Source: Topomyia yanbarensis
Taxonomy: Eukaryota > Arthropoda > Insecta > Diptera > Culicidae
Length of the DNA stretch: 64,000 bases
NCBI RefSeq assembly: GCF_030247195.1
Contig: NC_080670.1
Location: forward strand, 213,826,546 to 213,890,545
Reading direction: 5' to 3'
Below are positions 10,926 through 23,239 of this stretch, piece after piece (the stretch's first letter is position 1; the number at the start of each line of letters is the position of its first letter). The position numbers were made by a program, and so were the translations under genes. The notes under the pieces are model-generated. The model was not told the origin of the DNA, made no database searches, and saw only the letters and a list, made by a program, of their open reading frames with translations.

Positions 10926-12613
10926 AAGGTCTATCCGCACTAGACCGATCCGATCCGATCCGACCCGACTTTTTCATCTTCGGATTCGCTCGGGTTGTTG
11001 ATGTAATGGTATTGGTAGTATGTCGGGCGTCCGACGCAAAAAAGAATCGTTGCCAACGATATTCCTCGAACAGACTCTCCGACTTTTTTCTGCTTCTCCA
11101 CCGACCGGCTCGAACAGAGAGAGAGAACGTGTGAGGCAACCAAAGCAGGTAAAATGATTCTTCTGCTGGTGTGGGACAGCATGTCGTCCACTCAGAAAGG
11201 AAAAATAATATCGTCAATAACTTTTGCTTCTACCCATGCTTGAACGGCTTGACCAGAGGCGCATATGAGATAGCGGACAGATTTGTTTTCCAACCGGTGC
11301 GGAATTGATTCTATGCCGGGATAGCTAGGATTCCTTCCGATTTTACTTTCAGGTTGTTTTTGTTGCCGAGCTGGATGTTCAAATTTGTTTATGAACACCG
11401 TAACGTAGGATATTTCAAGCATGATTTTTGAAAACACCGTAACTAACAAATGTAAACAAACTGAGATTATCACTCCCCCGCATTCTACGCATCTTAATGT
11501 ACATGCTGACAAACATTCGTTTCATTATTCGGTAATGCAGCTGAAAAATGCGCAATCGAAATAACGACGAACAAACAACTGACACGTCAACAGTGCATAA
11601 ATACAGTTTCGTCATGTTAGTTACGTTAGGTTTGGTACTGCTGTGACACTTACGTTATTTTAATTTAATCGGTTTTTGTAACTAAATCATTAAAATATAC
11701 TACAATCTTTCTTCTAAAATGCTCAATATAGGTAATGTTTCTATAAGGGGAACAAGAGCACGCAGTTCCTTAATTCAAGCCAATGTTTTAGAGAAAAAGA
11801 ATGCAAGTAATGTTATTCTAAGCACCACTAATGCACTTTCAGCACATTTTTATTTTTGATTATCTAAACCTATCCTACAGTAGATCAAATCTAAATACTT
11901 GTGACAATGCGGGCAAAAATGAGACACTAAAATCGACTGATTGAAAAATGTCGAAAGTGTAGAGTGATGCTCAGATTAACGTAACCTTTATTTGTCTTCA
12001 ACACACTGCTCAAAAGTGACAAACTACAAATGTTGGTTGTCCTCATTGGCATACTGCCTCGGCGGAACAGTTCAGTCATAGAATTGATTAAAAATGATAA
12101 GATTAGTCACCACAATTGACGAAACGGAAATAACGTAAGTGCAACAAAAATACCGAACCAACGAAAGTAAAACGACGAAACTGTGAGCGTGATACTAATA
12201 ACATCGTAACTTTAATTTTTCTTCAATCCGCTCTTTTAAATGTCTTGATCGCGAATGTTCGTTCCATTCAATGGAAAGGCGTCTTTGGTAAGCATTTTGG
12301 ATGAATAATTGGTGTAAAAATCGGTATGGTTTTTAAATAACATTTAAAACAAAACTTCGAAAATGTCATCGCCGTTTTCTCTGTTTGTGTCAAGTGCGAG
12401 TTTCGCTGTTTTCAAAAATCATGCAAATTTTGTGCTATTTGCGGGTCCCGGTTGAATTTTGTACATCGATAGGAAGAATGTTCTCGATTTGTTGACAAAT
12501 ATATCATTTTTGCTTGAAGCGAAACTGAGGCATGTTCTAACCCCGACTGCTGTTAAAATGCATGAAATGATAGCGTTTGGGTTTACAACCAGACTCAGTT
12601 TAGCGGTCAAGCA
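10926..12613 (+). repeat. Left arm of a recent inverted duplication (unit 1), carrying a MITE
   Basis: The sequence from 10,926 to 11,415 and from 12,429 to 12,613 is the exact reverse complement, in the parts I compared, of 31,196-31,867 (672 bp). The two halves are separated here by a 1,013-bp insertion that the right arm lacks. Translations of both arms are identical over more than 90 residues in several frames. The unit 2 copy of this arm is 22,750-24,437. Confidence 0.88.
11416..12428. mobile_element. 1.0-kb MITE-like insertion in the left arm (unit 1)
   Basis: The right arm preserves the empty site (GGATATTTGTGCTATTT). Here the same sequence is opened by 1,013 bp whose ends are inverted repeats (GCATGATTTTTGAAAACA and complement). 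The flanking duplication is TTT or shorter. Imperfect inverted similarity continues inward; for example CACTTACGTTATTT at 11,647 pairs with 12,128-12,141. Thus the element is a long imperfect palindrome. No transposase frame is present. Confidence 0.8.
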
Positions 12614-12635
12614 AAAACGCTCGAGAAAGGAGGCT

Positions 12636-12694
12636 GACAAAATCGGGTCAAAAAGCTGATAAAATCGGGGACTGATCAAATCGGGTCTCCACTG
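12636..12694 (-). mobile_element. Orphan terminus of an iteron-bearing MITE (unit 1)
   Basis: Three tandem variants of CTGATAAAATCGGG (12,640, 12,660, 12,672) end in GGGTCTCCACTG followed by TA, matching the right end of the complete element at 13,034-13,408. I see no partner terminus upstream. The unit 2 copy is at 24,460-24,518. Confidence 0.55.
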
Positions 12695-12696
12695 TA

Positions 12697-12752
12697 CCAA
12701 CTTTTGAACAAAGTTTTCCTATTTAAGATTTGCAGATTGCGAAGTTTGTAGA
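12697..12752 (+). repeat. 56-bp segment inverted at 18,937-18,991
   Basis: The stretch ending TTTAAGATTTGCAGATTGCG and then AAGTTTGTAGA is repeated in reverse complement at 18,937-18,991 with a few mismatches. It brackets the array and MITE cluster in the middle of the unit. It is more diverged than the 672-bp arms, so it is older. A further degraded direct copy lies near 13,700. Confidence 0.65.
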
Positions 12753-12835
12753 TGGCGCAAGATAATAATTGACTCTTCTTTGAAATCCAAGAGGGCGCGA
12801 CTTCCTGTTACCTCAAAACGCTGGAAACAGTCATC

Positions 12836-15800
12836 AAAATTTAAAAACCCAATATTAGAAAAATTTAAAAATTTTGAAACCAAGAAATTTATAATTCAAC
12901 GATTCCAAGCATTTTCAAATCAAAAAGACTAAGAATTTGAAAATCTAAAAATCAGAAAAAAAATCAAAATATTCAAATTTAATAATTTAGAAATCCAAAA
13001 ATTTTAATATCTTAAGATTAAAAAATATAAATACAGAGAAGACCCGTTTTTATCAGACCCTTGGTGAATTTTAGGCTGATAAAATGGGGACATTGATGAA
13101 ATCGGGACATATATTTTTCTTTCTTTTTAAGACACCGAAGCTCTTAAAATATTCTTCTTTGGTCCCCAGATATAGCCTAAACTTCGCTTAAGGCGGTCTG
13201 ACAGAGCAAAAGTTAAAAAAATATTTTTTTTTGCATATTTCGGATCTTTAAGATGAGAAAATATGCTCAAGAAAGGATTTACTCGAATTCAACTTGGCTC
13301 GTCTGCTAGAACCCATAAAACTACCAACTATCATTTTTCATATGAAGCTGATAAAATCGGGCAAAAAAGCTGATAAAACCGAGTGCTGATAAAATCGGGT
13401 CTTCACTGTATCTAAACATTTAAGACTTACAGATTTTTAAACATAAAAATTTTAAAATTCAAGAATATAAAATTTTCAAAAATTGAAATATGTGAAAATT
13501 CATTAATTTAAATTTGGATTTTAAGAAATTTAAAAATTTAGATCTTTACATTTTTAAGAAATTAAAAATAAACTGATCCTTTCGTTGGAATAAAACGGAA
13601 TCAAAAATACTCATACTCATCATTCTCTCATTAGATTGCCAAAATTTCGCGGTCTGTGTAGGTGAGTGGTTTTTTTTAGGAAAATCACGATGTTGCTATT
13701 GAAGAATTGCAGATGGAGAAGTTCACAGATGACGGAAGTTAATAATTTGCCTTAGCCTGAATTTAGTGCTTCTAGAAAACAGCAATGTTAAAAATTAATC
13801 CATATGAATTTAGATCAAATAAAATTTGGAATTTTTAATATATTATCCAATTCATAAACTTCAAAATTTAAGCATTTAAAAACTAAACAATTAAAAAAAA
13901 TTAGGATGTAACATTTTTAGAAACGTTAACATTTAAAAAGTTCAAATCCAAAATAAAAATTTGGAAATAAAACAATTCGAAAATTTAAAAAGTTAGAGCG
14001 CTTGAAATTTTAAAATTAAAGATTCAAAATATTAAAAAGGTTAAAACTTTAAATATAAAAAATATGAAAATTTAGGAATAGGGAAATTCAAAAATTTAAG
14101 AATTTAAAAGACCAAAAATTAAAACATTTAGAAATTTAAAAATTGCAATATTTTCAAATATAACAATTTTAAAATTTTAATATTTAAGAATTCAAAAATA
14201 TTAAAATTTAAAGGTTCAAAAATTTGGAAATTTATGAATATAAAGATCCAAAAATTTAAAAATCCTGATATTTAAAAATTTAACGATTCAAAAATTTAAA
14301 AATTTAAGAATATGAGAATTTAAAAATTCGATGATCTAAAAATTAAAAAAAATTTAAAGTTCAAAAATTTAGAGATTTAAATATTAAAAATTCAAGATTT
14401 AAAAATTTAAGAATTCAGTTATTAAAGAACATTCAAAAATCAAAAATTTAGAAATTAAGGAATTCAAAAGTTGAAGAATTGAAAATCTAAAAAATTTATA
14501 TTTATAGATTTAAAAATTTGTAAATTTAAAAATACAAGGATCGTAGAATTTGAAAATTTTATGATTTAAAAATATTAAAATTTAAAGATTCAAAAATTTG
14601 GAAATTTAAGAATCTAAAGATCTAAAAATTTATATATTCAAATATTCTAAAATTTAAAGATTTAAAAATTTAAAAACTTAAGAATTTAAAAATTCAGTAA
14701 TTTAAAAATTTAAGAATTTGAAAATTTTAAAATCTGATTATTTAAAAATTCTAAAAGTTTAAAAATTTCAAGAAATAAAAATTTAAAAATTCAAGGTTCC
14801 AAAATTTTTAAATTTAAGAATTTGAAAATCCAATAATTTAAAAATTTGCAGATTTAAAAATCTAAGAATCTAAAAGTTTTAAATTTTAATATTTTAGGAT
14901 ACGAAAATTCAAAAATTTTAATATTTAAGCATCCAAAAATTTTAAAATTTAAAGATCCAAAAATTCAAAAATTTTTAAACTTAATTTTTTAAAAATTTAA
15001 AAATCTAAGAATTTAAAAATCTAAAAATTTATAAATTTAAAAATATAGTAATTTAAAAATATAAAATTTTAAAATTCATAGATTCAAAAATTCAAAGATA
15101 TGAAAATTTAAAGATTTGAAAAATTAAAAATTTAAGAATTTAAAAATTTAAAAATTCAAAGATTTTATATTTTATAATTCCGAAATTTTTAAATTATTTG
15201 AATTTTCGGATTTTAAATTTTTATACTTTGAAATTTTTAAATTTCTTAAATATTTAAATTTTAGAATTTTTAAATATTTAAATTCCCAAATTTTTAAAAA
15301 TTTAGAAATTCAAGAATTTAAAAATTTAAGAATTTAAAAATTCAATCATTTAAGAACTTAAAAGTTTGAAAATTTAAGGATTTAAAATTTTAAAGATTTA
15401 ACAGTTTAAAAAGTTGAAAATTCAAAGAAATTAAAAAAATTAGAATTTAAAAATTCAAAAATTTAAAAATTCGGTTAAGCATTTAAAAATTTAGGAATTC
15501 AAAAATTTAAAAATTTATGAATTTAAAGATTTAAAATTTTGTAAATTTAAAAAATCAAAGATTTTGGAATTTGAAAATTTTATAATTTAAGAATTCAGAA
15601 ATTCAAAAAGTTAAAAAATTTAAGGAGTTAAGAGTTTAAAAATTTAAAGATCTAAAATCCAAGTATCAAAAATTCAGAAATTTAGAAAGTTTAAAAATCA
15701 AAAAATTTGGAAATCTAAAAATCTAAAGCTCAAAAAATTGAAATCTAGGAGTTTTAAAATTTAGGAAGTTAAAAATAAAAATATTAATATTCAAAAATTT

Positions 15801-15930
15801 AAATGCTTGTATATTAAAAAATCCAAAAAATTGTGAATCTAAAAGTTAAAATTTGAAAATTCAAGGATTCAAAAATTTGAATATTTTGAAATAAGGACTT
15901 TTAAAACAAGAAATAAAAAAATTTGCATAT
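12836..15930 (+). repeat. Degenerate octamer array (ATTTAARA)n, about 3 kb (unit 1)
   Basis: The block consists almost entirely of variants of an 8-bp word, ATTTAAAA/ATTTAAGA/ATTCAAAA. The register holds at eight bases for long runs, for example around 14,270-14,340 and 14,690-14,900. About 15,180-15,297 the orientation flips to TTTTAAAT, giving a local inverted block. It is interrupted by the MITE at 13,034-13,408 and by a non-array segment at about 13,570-13,790. AT content is extreme and stop codons occur in all frames, so it is non-coding. Confidence 0.85.
13034..13408. mobile_element. 375-bp MITE with TA duplication and internal iterons (unit 1)
   Basis: Terminal inverted repeats CAGAGAAGACCCG.TTTTATCAG (left) and CTGATAAAATCGGGTCTTCACTG (right, complement) are flanked by TA. 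Subterminal copies of CTGATAAAATCGGG and variants occur at 13,080, 13,100, 13,347, 13,370 and 13,386. Such iterated subterminal words are often transposase-binding sites. The unit 2 copy is at 24,858-25,232. Confidence 0.75.
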
Positions 15931-16439
15931 AAAATTTAATAAACCAAAAACAATGTACATTCAAGTGCGTCAATTTCCAATTTTTTAAATGTTATGCTTT
16001 TGATTGTTTAACCTTCCACATCTAAAGCCTCTTGCGTTCGTATGTTGAATAGCAACCTAAAAGGTACCCTGTTCTTAATTAAATGTATTTCCATCTAACC
16101 GCAATTAAAGGAACAACATGCAAAGCAAGGAGGAAAAGTGGATTAACCCTAAGCGGTCTAGGGGCCAAGCGCACAAAGCCGTACATTCCTAAACTTTTAC
16201 TGTCGCCAACTTGTTTCTCAAACCATCCTACGATTTACTAACGTTCAAAATCTCACTTCTATTTTTCCGATCTCCAAGCTTTGTGAACCCATTTTTTCTT
16301 TATGACGGATGCTTCTTCATATTCAAGTGCTACTACCATTATCAATAGTTCTTCTTCTGTAAACTTTTCCTTTTTCTGTATACTAGCTATAGTATTATAG
16401 GTTATTCTTTCAATTTATCACTACGCTTTTCTCCAAAAT

Positions 16440-17246
16440 GATTTGTTTCTTTGTTTTTACAACACTATTTTATGGCTAAATGATCGACAACGGCCAACAC
16501 GGAAACGCCATCCGATTCAGTTTAAATACCATTTCTTCGACTCGAGCTTTCCAAGACACTCTCACATCAAGGATCTCGTAGTCATCATGGATTCGGCACT
16601 AATACGCAAACCACACACCACGTACACTGGTTAAAATCACTATTGCGCACAGGCTCGCTCAACACTAGAATATTGTTCTGTTGTTTGGAATCTGTACTAT
16701 ATACCAGAACGGCGTTGTCACAATCGAAGCCGGCCAACGTCGGTTCATACGCTTTGCACTCCGACATCTTCCTTGGCAAGACAGATTTCAGGGTGGATTG
16801 TCCTATAATCTTCGGACGCCTGGATCTTCAAGCCCGCGTTTGAGCTGTACGCAATAACTCTCTTTTGCGATTACCGTTCAGGAGAACCAACTATGATCGC
16901 CAGAGCGCTGTTACCGAAGTTCAGTGTATTGTTAACAGTGCAGTGTGGCGACGTCTTTTGAATCCAACCTGACGAGGAATTCGATAAAAGCTAAAATAGG
17001 GGTGGGCGTAGTGTAGTTGGTAAATCGATTGCCTTGTACGCAGCGCACCTGGGTTCGAGTCCCGACCCCGGAAATAGGGTTAGAAATTTTTCATAAGAGA
17101 TTTTTCTAGCCCGAAGAGGCGAATGACCTTAAGGTTAACACCTCTATAATCGAAAAAAGCTAAAACATTTGCTATCCTGAAATGTAATTAGTTTAAGCAA
17201 CCACCATTGAGGCCAAAGGGTCTGTCAGTGAAGATACAACAAATAA
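16440..17246 (+). pseudogene. 3' part of a Jockey-clade non-LTR retrotransposon (unit 1)
   Basis: Broken plus-strand frames carry the C-terminal reverse-transcriptase region of Jockey-like elements. RKRHPIQFKYHFFDSSFPRH and SHIKDLVVIMDSAL precede, in another frame, ARSTLEYCSVVWNLYY; then comes the tail around RVDCPIIFGRLDLQARV. The 3' untranslated end (AAGCAACCACCATTGAGGCC) runs to the MITE at 17,247. The same RKRHPIQF block occurs in the Jockey copy at 52,430-52,642, so both belong to one family. A SINE interrupts the 3' UTR at 16,997-17,154. Confidence 0.7.
16997..17154 (+). mobile_element. tRNA-derived SINE (unit 1)
   Basis: The head is a tRNA-like sequence: GGGGTGGGCGTAGTGTAGTT with an A-box-like segment, and a perfect B box in CTGGGTTCGAGTCCCG. 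The body (CGAAGAGGCGAATGACCTTA, then AGGTTAACACCTCTATAATCG) ends in an A-rich tail. The direct repeat AAAAGCTAAAA on both sides (16,986-16,996 and about 17,152-17,163) is the target duplication of LINE-assisted insertion. It lies in the 3' UTR of the Jockey fragment. Confidence 0.8.
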
Positions 17247-17978
17247 GGGACCATCAATATACCACGTTGACAATTAAGGGGAGGGTAGGGGTCACGCGAA
17301 AGTTCACGCTTGTCCATGGGGAACGGGTGGGGGTATTAAAAATGTCCACGTGGACTTATCATTATAATTTTGTCTTTTATAAGAAAATGAAATAAATTTG
17401 TAATGTCATTCATGTGTGCGCATACCTTCAAATTTTTTCATGATATTGAAATAATCAAAGTGCCTATAACAGCATAGTATGTAATAGCAAATCATTAAAA
17501 AAAATCAGAGGAAATCGTGCGAAACAAAATCTGAGAAAAATGTTCTGTCCGAATCATTTGATTCAATCTTCTGTAACTCGGTCAAATACCTCTAGTTTTA
17601 GATTTGAAAGCGTGTGGTTGAAATTACGAGGCCAATTGAAGAATCCATACGTTACTTCAATTTTATGTTATTATGATGAATCTTTAATACATAAATATAA
17701 AAGATTATAATTTCGTTCAGAAATGAGATATTTCCATGAAAATTTGGCAAAAGACGGAAGCAGTGGAAGTTTGAACGATTTTCATTCACCTTCTTCGCCA
17801 TAGTAGTCTAACACAAACGAAAACTTTTTGAAAACTCCTTTTTTATTAAATTGCCCAAAAAATGGGAAACTCCACGTGGACATAGTATGGCGGGCGGGGG
17901 TAGGGGCAGATAGGGGTAAAGGATTGTCCACGGAGGGGAGGAGGAGGGTAAAATGACGGTTTTTTTGTCCACGGTCCC
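17247..17978. mobile_element. 732-bp MITE, GGGACC termini, TAA duplication (unit 1)
   Basis: Ends are GGGACCAT...CCACGT at the left and, inverted, GGGACCGTGGACAAAA at the right, with G-rich subterminal stretches on both sides and TAA flanking each end (17,244-17,246 and 17,979-17,981). This is the widespread insect repeat type that begins GGGACC. No coding capacity. The unit 2 copy is at 29,071-29,802. Confidence 0.7.
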
Positions 17979-17986
17979 TAACAAAT

Positions 17987-18572
17987 GAATGGCTGGCGCC
18001 CACAAGGGGCTAATCCACATTTTTTCCGAAATCGACATTTTTTGGTAGTTCTAAGTAATCCACGTGTACTGCTATTTAAGAATTCTGAAAATAATTTTTT
18101 GATTTTTTGCTATTAGCAGTCAAAGTTGACCATGAAGGTGACCCCAGTACTAGGTACCCCCGGGGTTAGCCCCCCGAATTACGAAAATGCTCGTGAATTG
18201 AAAAGTAGTGCATGTAATGATCTTATTTTTTTGGCAACATGGATCAATGAACTACTAATAAAATAATGTATTTTTACAATAAAAACAATGTTAATTTGGA
18301 AATGCGGAAGTTTTTTTCATTTCCTGTATTGCGAATCTTTTCTAAAATCCACATCGTGACATATCAGCCATGCGCCGCCAAGCCGTTCGCCGAATCACGC
18401 GCCAATTCTCTTTGCATTAGTGCAAGCGAAAAACGATTTGACGTTTATTTTTGTTTCGTTCGCACTCATGTGTGAAACATATAACAACAAATCGACGAAA
18501 TGCGAGTTTATCTCGGGATAGACAATAAAAAAATCAAAATGTGGGTTAGCCCCTTTCGGACGCCAACCATTC
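17987..18572. mobile_element. 586-bp MITE, GAATGG termini (unit 1)
   Basis: The left end (GAATGGCTGGCGCCCACAAG, then GGGCTAATCCACATTTT) and the inverted right end (GAATGGTTGGCGTCCGAAAG, then GGGCTAACCCACATTTT) match over about 37 bp. AAAT flanks both sides (17,983-17,986, 18,573-18,576). It lies only eight bases from the neighbouring GGGACC MITE. The unit 2 copy is at 29,811-30,396. Confidence 0.7.
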
Positions 18573-19371
18573 AAATAACAAAATTCATTGTAAGGTGCAC
18601 GCTCCACAACGCCTTGATATACAATATATTATACATATCGAAAACATATGACGGCTTAAAATGTTAAATGCTCTAACGAGCTTCACGAATGTAGAAAAAT
18701 GCGCCGCCCACACCTCTGCAGGAATGGTGACTTATCACCCTATTTCGTCGTGCTTTCTTCTACTAACAATTTATTTTACGTTATTAAAACATCTAGAAGT
18801 TTTTAATTTGAAATTATATTGGATCACATAGGTTTCTACGACGTACCGATTTTGCTGTATTGGTTCGCGAAACTTCTATAGTAAAATATATTGCGTAAGA
18901 CGCCTAAATGAAATTACAAAACTAAAATAAGTCTTGTCTACAAACTTCGCAATCTGCAAATCTTAAATAGGAAACATTGTTCGAATGTTGGTATTTCCAA
19001 CTTAAGTTTTCTAATATTCGCTCCGCATTCGGCGACTTTTGCTGAAAATTCCACATTATTCAATCAAAAAAAGATTCTGTTACATTTCAAGAAAAGGATT
19101 AGTTAACAAATTCTGTTTTGTTGGATTGGAAGAATTCTTTAACACACATCATTTGCGTGTTTTGTTTTATTGCTTTGAGCTGGTGTAATTTTTATACATA
19201 AATATTGTTGATACGATCAATGCAAACAAAGAAGTTCGTTGTTTAAATAATAAAATATGATCATTATTAGAATCAATAAAACGTTCGGTCGAATTAAGAA
19301 ATATTAGGGTTCGACCATCATAGTATGCCCCGATAAAAACAATTAATGTTTAGTTGAATTGAAATATGCGC
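18573..19371. other. Anonymous AT-rich stretch
   Basis: Apart from the 55-bp inverted segment at 18,937-18,991, I see no gene or repeat structure here. The same holds for 30,397-31,195 in unit 2. Confidence 0.4.
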
Positions 19372-19923
19372 TGCTTGACCGCGAAACTGAGTCTGGTTGT
19401 AAACCCAAACGCTATCATTTCATGCATTTTAACAGCAGTCGGGGTTAGAACATGCCTCAGTTTCGCTTCAAGCAAAAATGATATATTTGTCAACAAATCG
19501 AGAACATTCTTCCTATCGATGTACAAAATTCAACCGGGACCCGCAAATAGCACAAATATCCTACGTTACGGTGTTCATAAACAAATTTGAACATCCAGCT
19601 CGGCAACAAAAACAACCTGAAAGTAAAATCGGAAGGAATCCTAGCTATCCCGGCATAGAATCAATTCCGCACCGGTTGGAAAACAAATCTGTCCGCTATC
19701 TCATATGCGCCTCTGGTCAAGCCGTTCAAGCATGGGTAGAAGCAAAAGTTATTGACGATATTATTTTTCCTTTCTGAGTGGACGACATGCTGTCCCACAC
19801 CAGCAGAAGAATCATTTTACCTGCTTTGGTTGCCTCACACGTTCTCTCTCTCTGTTCGAGCCGGTCGGTGGAGAAGCAGAAAAAAGTCGGAGAGTCTGTT
19901 CGAGGAATATCGTTGGCAACGAT
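19372..19923 (-). repeat. Right inverted arm, truncated at the tandem junction (unit 1)
   Basis: Reverse complement of the left arm without the MITE, cut at 19,923 where unit 2 begins. The missing outer 120 bp are present at the end of unit 2. Confidence 0.85.
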
Positions 19924-20237
19924 GTTTCATTGCATGGATCGGGTGCTCACCTAAGCCGACATTTATTTTTTTATTAGGATCCTGAATATATTGGAAAGAC
20001 GATCAGACCGATCGATCTGAAGAAGAGCTTCCTCATAGGTACTTAAAAATACTTACTTTAAAAATGAATTTTACAGTTTTTTTCGCCGCGCTAATGTATC
20101 CTGTTGCCAGAGTACAAGTAAAAACTTTTCTCGGGGTTTGCATGAAGCGTTCATATCCTCTTTAAAGTAGAATTGGACAGATTACTTTTTTCCTGTCGGG
20201 GAAAAACTTTCAAGCACCCACTTGATCGATTCGGTGG

Positions 20238-20614
20238 TCACAACTCTACCAGAAAATACCTAAGAACTTTCATGAACATCAAAAACGCATCTGAAAGCTC
20301 GGTGATGATACTACCCTCATTGAGATTTGAAACATTTCTGTAGAGGCTTTTCCAACCACTTCTCTCAGAGGATCGAAGGGCATTTTCGTAAGCTTGGCGA
20401 GCCGACTTAAAAACCTCCGAACTGTTTCTGTGTCTGCGATTCCAAGTCCAGTGTGTTCGGCATTTCACCTAGGAATTCCTCTAGAAGCGGACAAGCCACT
20501 GCACTGGGGTATGTTTCTATGAGTGAGTTTGTTTTATCCCCGACCACATCAATTTCACTTGGAAATTTAATCGTTGAAAAATATCCGTGAAACCTAGTCG
20601 TCAAGCTTTCTTCG
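20238..20614 (-). pseudogene. Non-LTR endonuclease-RT linker fragment (unit 2 copy)
   Basis: Identical counterpart of the fragment at 8414-8790, displaced by 11,824 bp, with the same frameshift. Confidence 0.6.
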
Positions 20615-23239
20615 TAGAGGTTCCAAATCGCAGAGCTGGCGAAACATTTAAATCATCCAAGATGATGTAGTTATCATCAGATAATGAGGGTTAATAATGT
20701 CAGAGCAGAGAGTTACATCTAATATCTCTTCCCTGCCATTTCATTTTTCGTAAAACTTGTTTATTTTTATTAGAATGTAAAAGTCGGCTATAACCTTTAA
20801 GTTTAAGAACTGGTCGAAACAAATAATCAACATGAAAAAAATGGTTTATTATCACATTGAACATTAAAAGCTACCCCGTAAAAACCAGCTACTATTTGTT
20901 AGATTTTACACTAAAGCTTCTTTCAATTGACTCTCTAAATTCGAACTTTTCACTTGAAATGTATCGCTTACTTTTGCATTCTAATAACATTTAACGAATT
21001 TTTGCGAACCACGCTCGTCCGTCTTTTATTTTTGGCCCCTAAATTTCAAATCGAACAGAAACCTGGATAAATACAAGCTGCTGAAATTACACCTGTTCAT
21101 TTTTCCCTCTGCTCTCTTAGCCCCAGTCTCCCTCTTATGGCGGAACCCGCAACCGGTAGCCGAGCAAAGTAAGTTTTTAGCATATCGCTACCAACCACGG
21201 ATGAGTCATCCCACCTGTTTTCGGACTGCGGCGACAACGACGACGACGACGACTTCGACGTTTAGTAAACGTGCTTGGGATGGAATTTCACGACTCATAT
21301 CAAACCTGCCCGAACGGTCGGCCAGTAGGCAGCAAGGGGAAAACGTATATAATTTGAATTCCCCCGCACCCATCGTTCTTACTCAGCCGATTGCGTTTTG
21401 AGCTCTCGGTTCCATTGTCATAGTCTGCGGATTGTTCGTTGCAAACATGACTTTTAAATTTTTGAATTCCTCGTACCAAGCAGGTTTCGGACCGCCTCTG
21501 CCGTTCTAATCAATGCGAGAGACTAACTCGATTTGTGTGATTTGCTGAGATTCAGCAATCATTTCCGTCCGCTTTATGCGCGTGACGTACCCGCCCTACG
21601 GGCGACCGGACGCCGCAGCGAAAATAACCAACGTGTGATCACGTAGTTAAAAAAAATACCCCTCCCGATTCTAAGCAATAACAAATAAAGCCTCCGACAG
21701 CGTCGGTATAGGTATTTTTATCATCGTTTTATCTCGCCTCCCATACTGTCAACTTGTGACAACTTTATACACTATTCCAACTTTAACGACAGCCTACCGC
21801 ACTCACAGAATGAAGTTAAAAAACACCTTAAAGTGCGATAAGACCCCTGACTGCGCTCTAGATAAGTGGCCCTTTTGTGCACACAGTCTGGACGCCCGAC
21901 AGGTAGCCGCTAGTTTGTTTGTTATCGTTTTCGTTTGTTTGGTTGCTTTTTGTTCGTAGAAGGTCAGTCACATTAGGCGCGGCCGGCGACACTTTTGTCT
22001 GACCCCACGAGATGTGGGCGGTATGCGGAGGGAAATTGCTTTCCTCGCTTCCGTTCGCATTGATGTTACCGCAGTCACGCAGTAGAATGGCTCTGTTGGT
22101 CACCCTATCCCAACATGACCCGAGCTACTTCCTCTGTTTGTTTCAGCTATCATCTATACGCCAGTACAGTGAGTGCTGGTGTTGTGATTCTCATCCGAAG
22201 TAGGCGTTGATTGCCATTGTTGCTAATCAACATTTCACCGTCTCGCTGTCGGATCTCGCGAAGGAGAATTATGCGAATGAAACGAGTTTACATCAGATTC
22301 ACTTGATTCCAAGCTGGCCCTAATTGGGTTATTATTCAATTTAGAATTCACGAAAGTAGCTTATCTGTTCGTGGATAAGATTTTTTTTTTCTCTTCACTC
22401 AACATAGACAAACATTTCGCTCGCGTTGTGGCGCTACATTTCTATTCTAGTCATTGCCAGAAACACAACAATTTTCAACACACGAAGCACTTGTCAATGA
22501 CTTCTTCCGCTGACTCTTCTCAGCGACACATTTGATTTGCTAAAGCCAACTCGTGATCAACAGCCTCACTCCGCACTACTACCCCGCGCAAAACAGCACT
22601 TCATTGTTTCACCTTCTAAATAGTCACAGTCACCACTACAGACTACAGCCCCACTGAGCCAACGGCGATTTACTTACACTTCCTATCCAATCCCAGTTCA
22701 CTGTTGGTTGACCACTAGAGATTTTCCGTCCGAACAGGTTGCTCGCTTGAAGGTCTATCCGCACTAGACCGATCCGATCCGATCCGACCCGACTTTTTCA
22801 TCTTCGGATTCGCTCGGGTTGTTGATGTAATGGTATTGGTAGTATGTCGGGCGTCCGACGCAAAAAAGAATCGTTGCCAACGATATTCCTCGAACAGACT
22901 CTCCGACTTTTTTCTGCTTCTCCACCGACCGGCTCGAACAGAGAGAGAGAACGTGTGAGGCAACCAAAGCAGGTAAAATGATTCTTCTGCTGGTGTGGGA
23001 CAGCATGTCGTCCACTCAGAAAGGAAAAATAATATCGTCAATAACTTTTGCTTCTACCCATGCTTGAACGGCTTGACCAGAGGCGCATATGAGATAGCGG
23101 ACAGATTTGTTTTCCAACCGGTGCGGAATTGATTCTATGCCGGGATAGCTAGGATTCCTTCCGATTTTACTTTCAGGTTGTTTTTGTTGCCGAGCTGGAT
23201 GTTCAAATTTGTTTATGAACACCGTAACGTAGGATATTT

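Larger units (their letters stand above)
8100..19923 (+). repeat. Unit 1 of an 11,824-bp tandem duplication
   Basis: The sequence from 8100 (GTTTCATTGCATGG) recurs from 19,924 with a constant offset of 11,824. Every open frame in the first unit reappears with the same translation and offset, including across the 3-kb low-complexity array, so no indel has accumulated. The breakpoints share only the dinucleotide AT (8098-8099, 19,922-19,923, 31,746-31,747). The right edge of this unit truncates the inverted-repeat arm at 19,372-19,923. Confidence 0.93.

Noticed and set aside
10891..11217. 108-residue minus-strand frame in the inverted arm as a gene
   Set aside because: Its apparent conservation between arms and units only reflects recent duplication at DNA level; overlapping frames are equally conserved and no domain is visible.
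12836..15930. CRISPR-like or coding tandem array
   Set aside because: Eight-base AT-only units with no spacers and stops in every frame; the DNA is eukaryotic.
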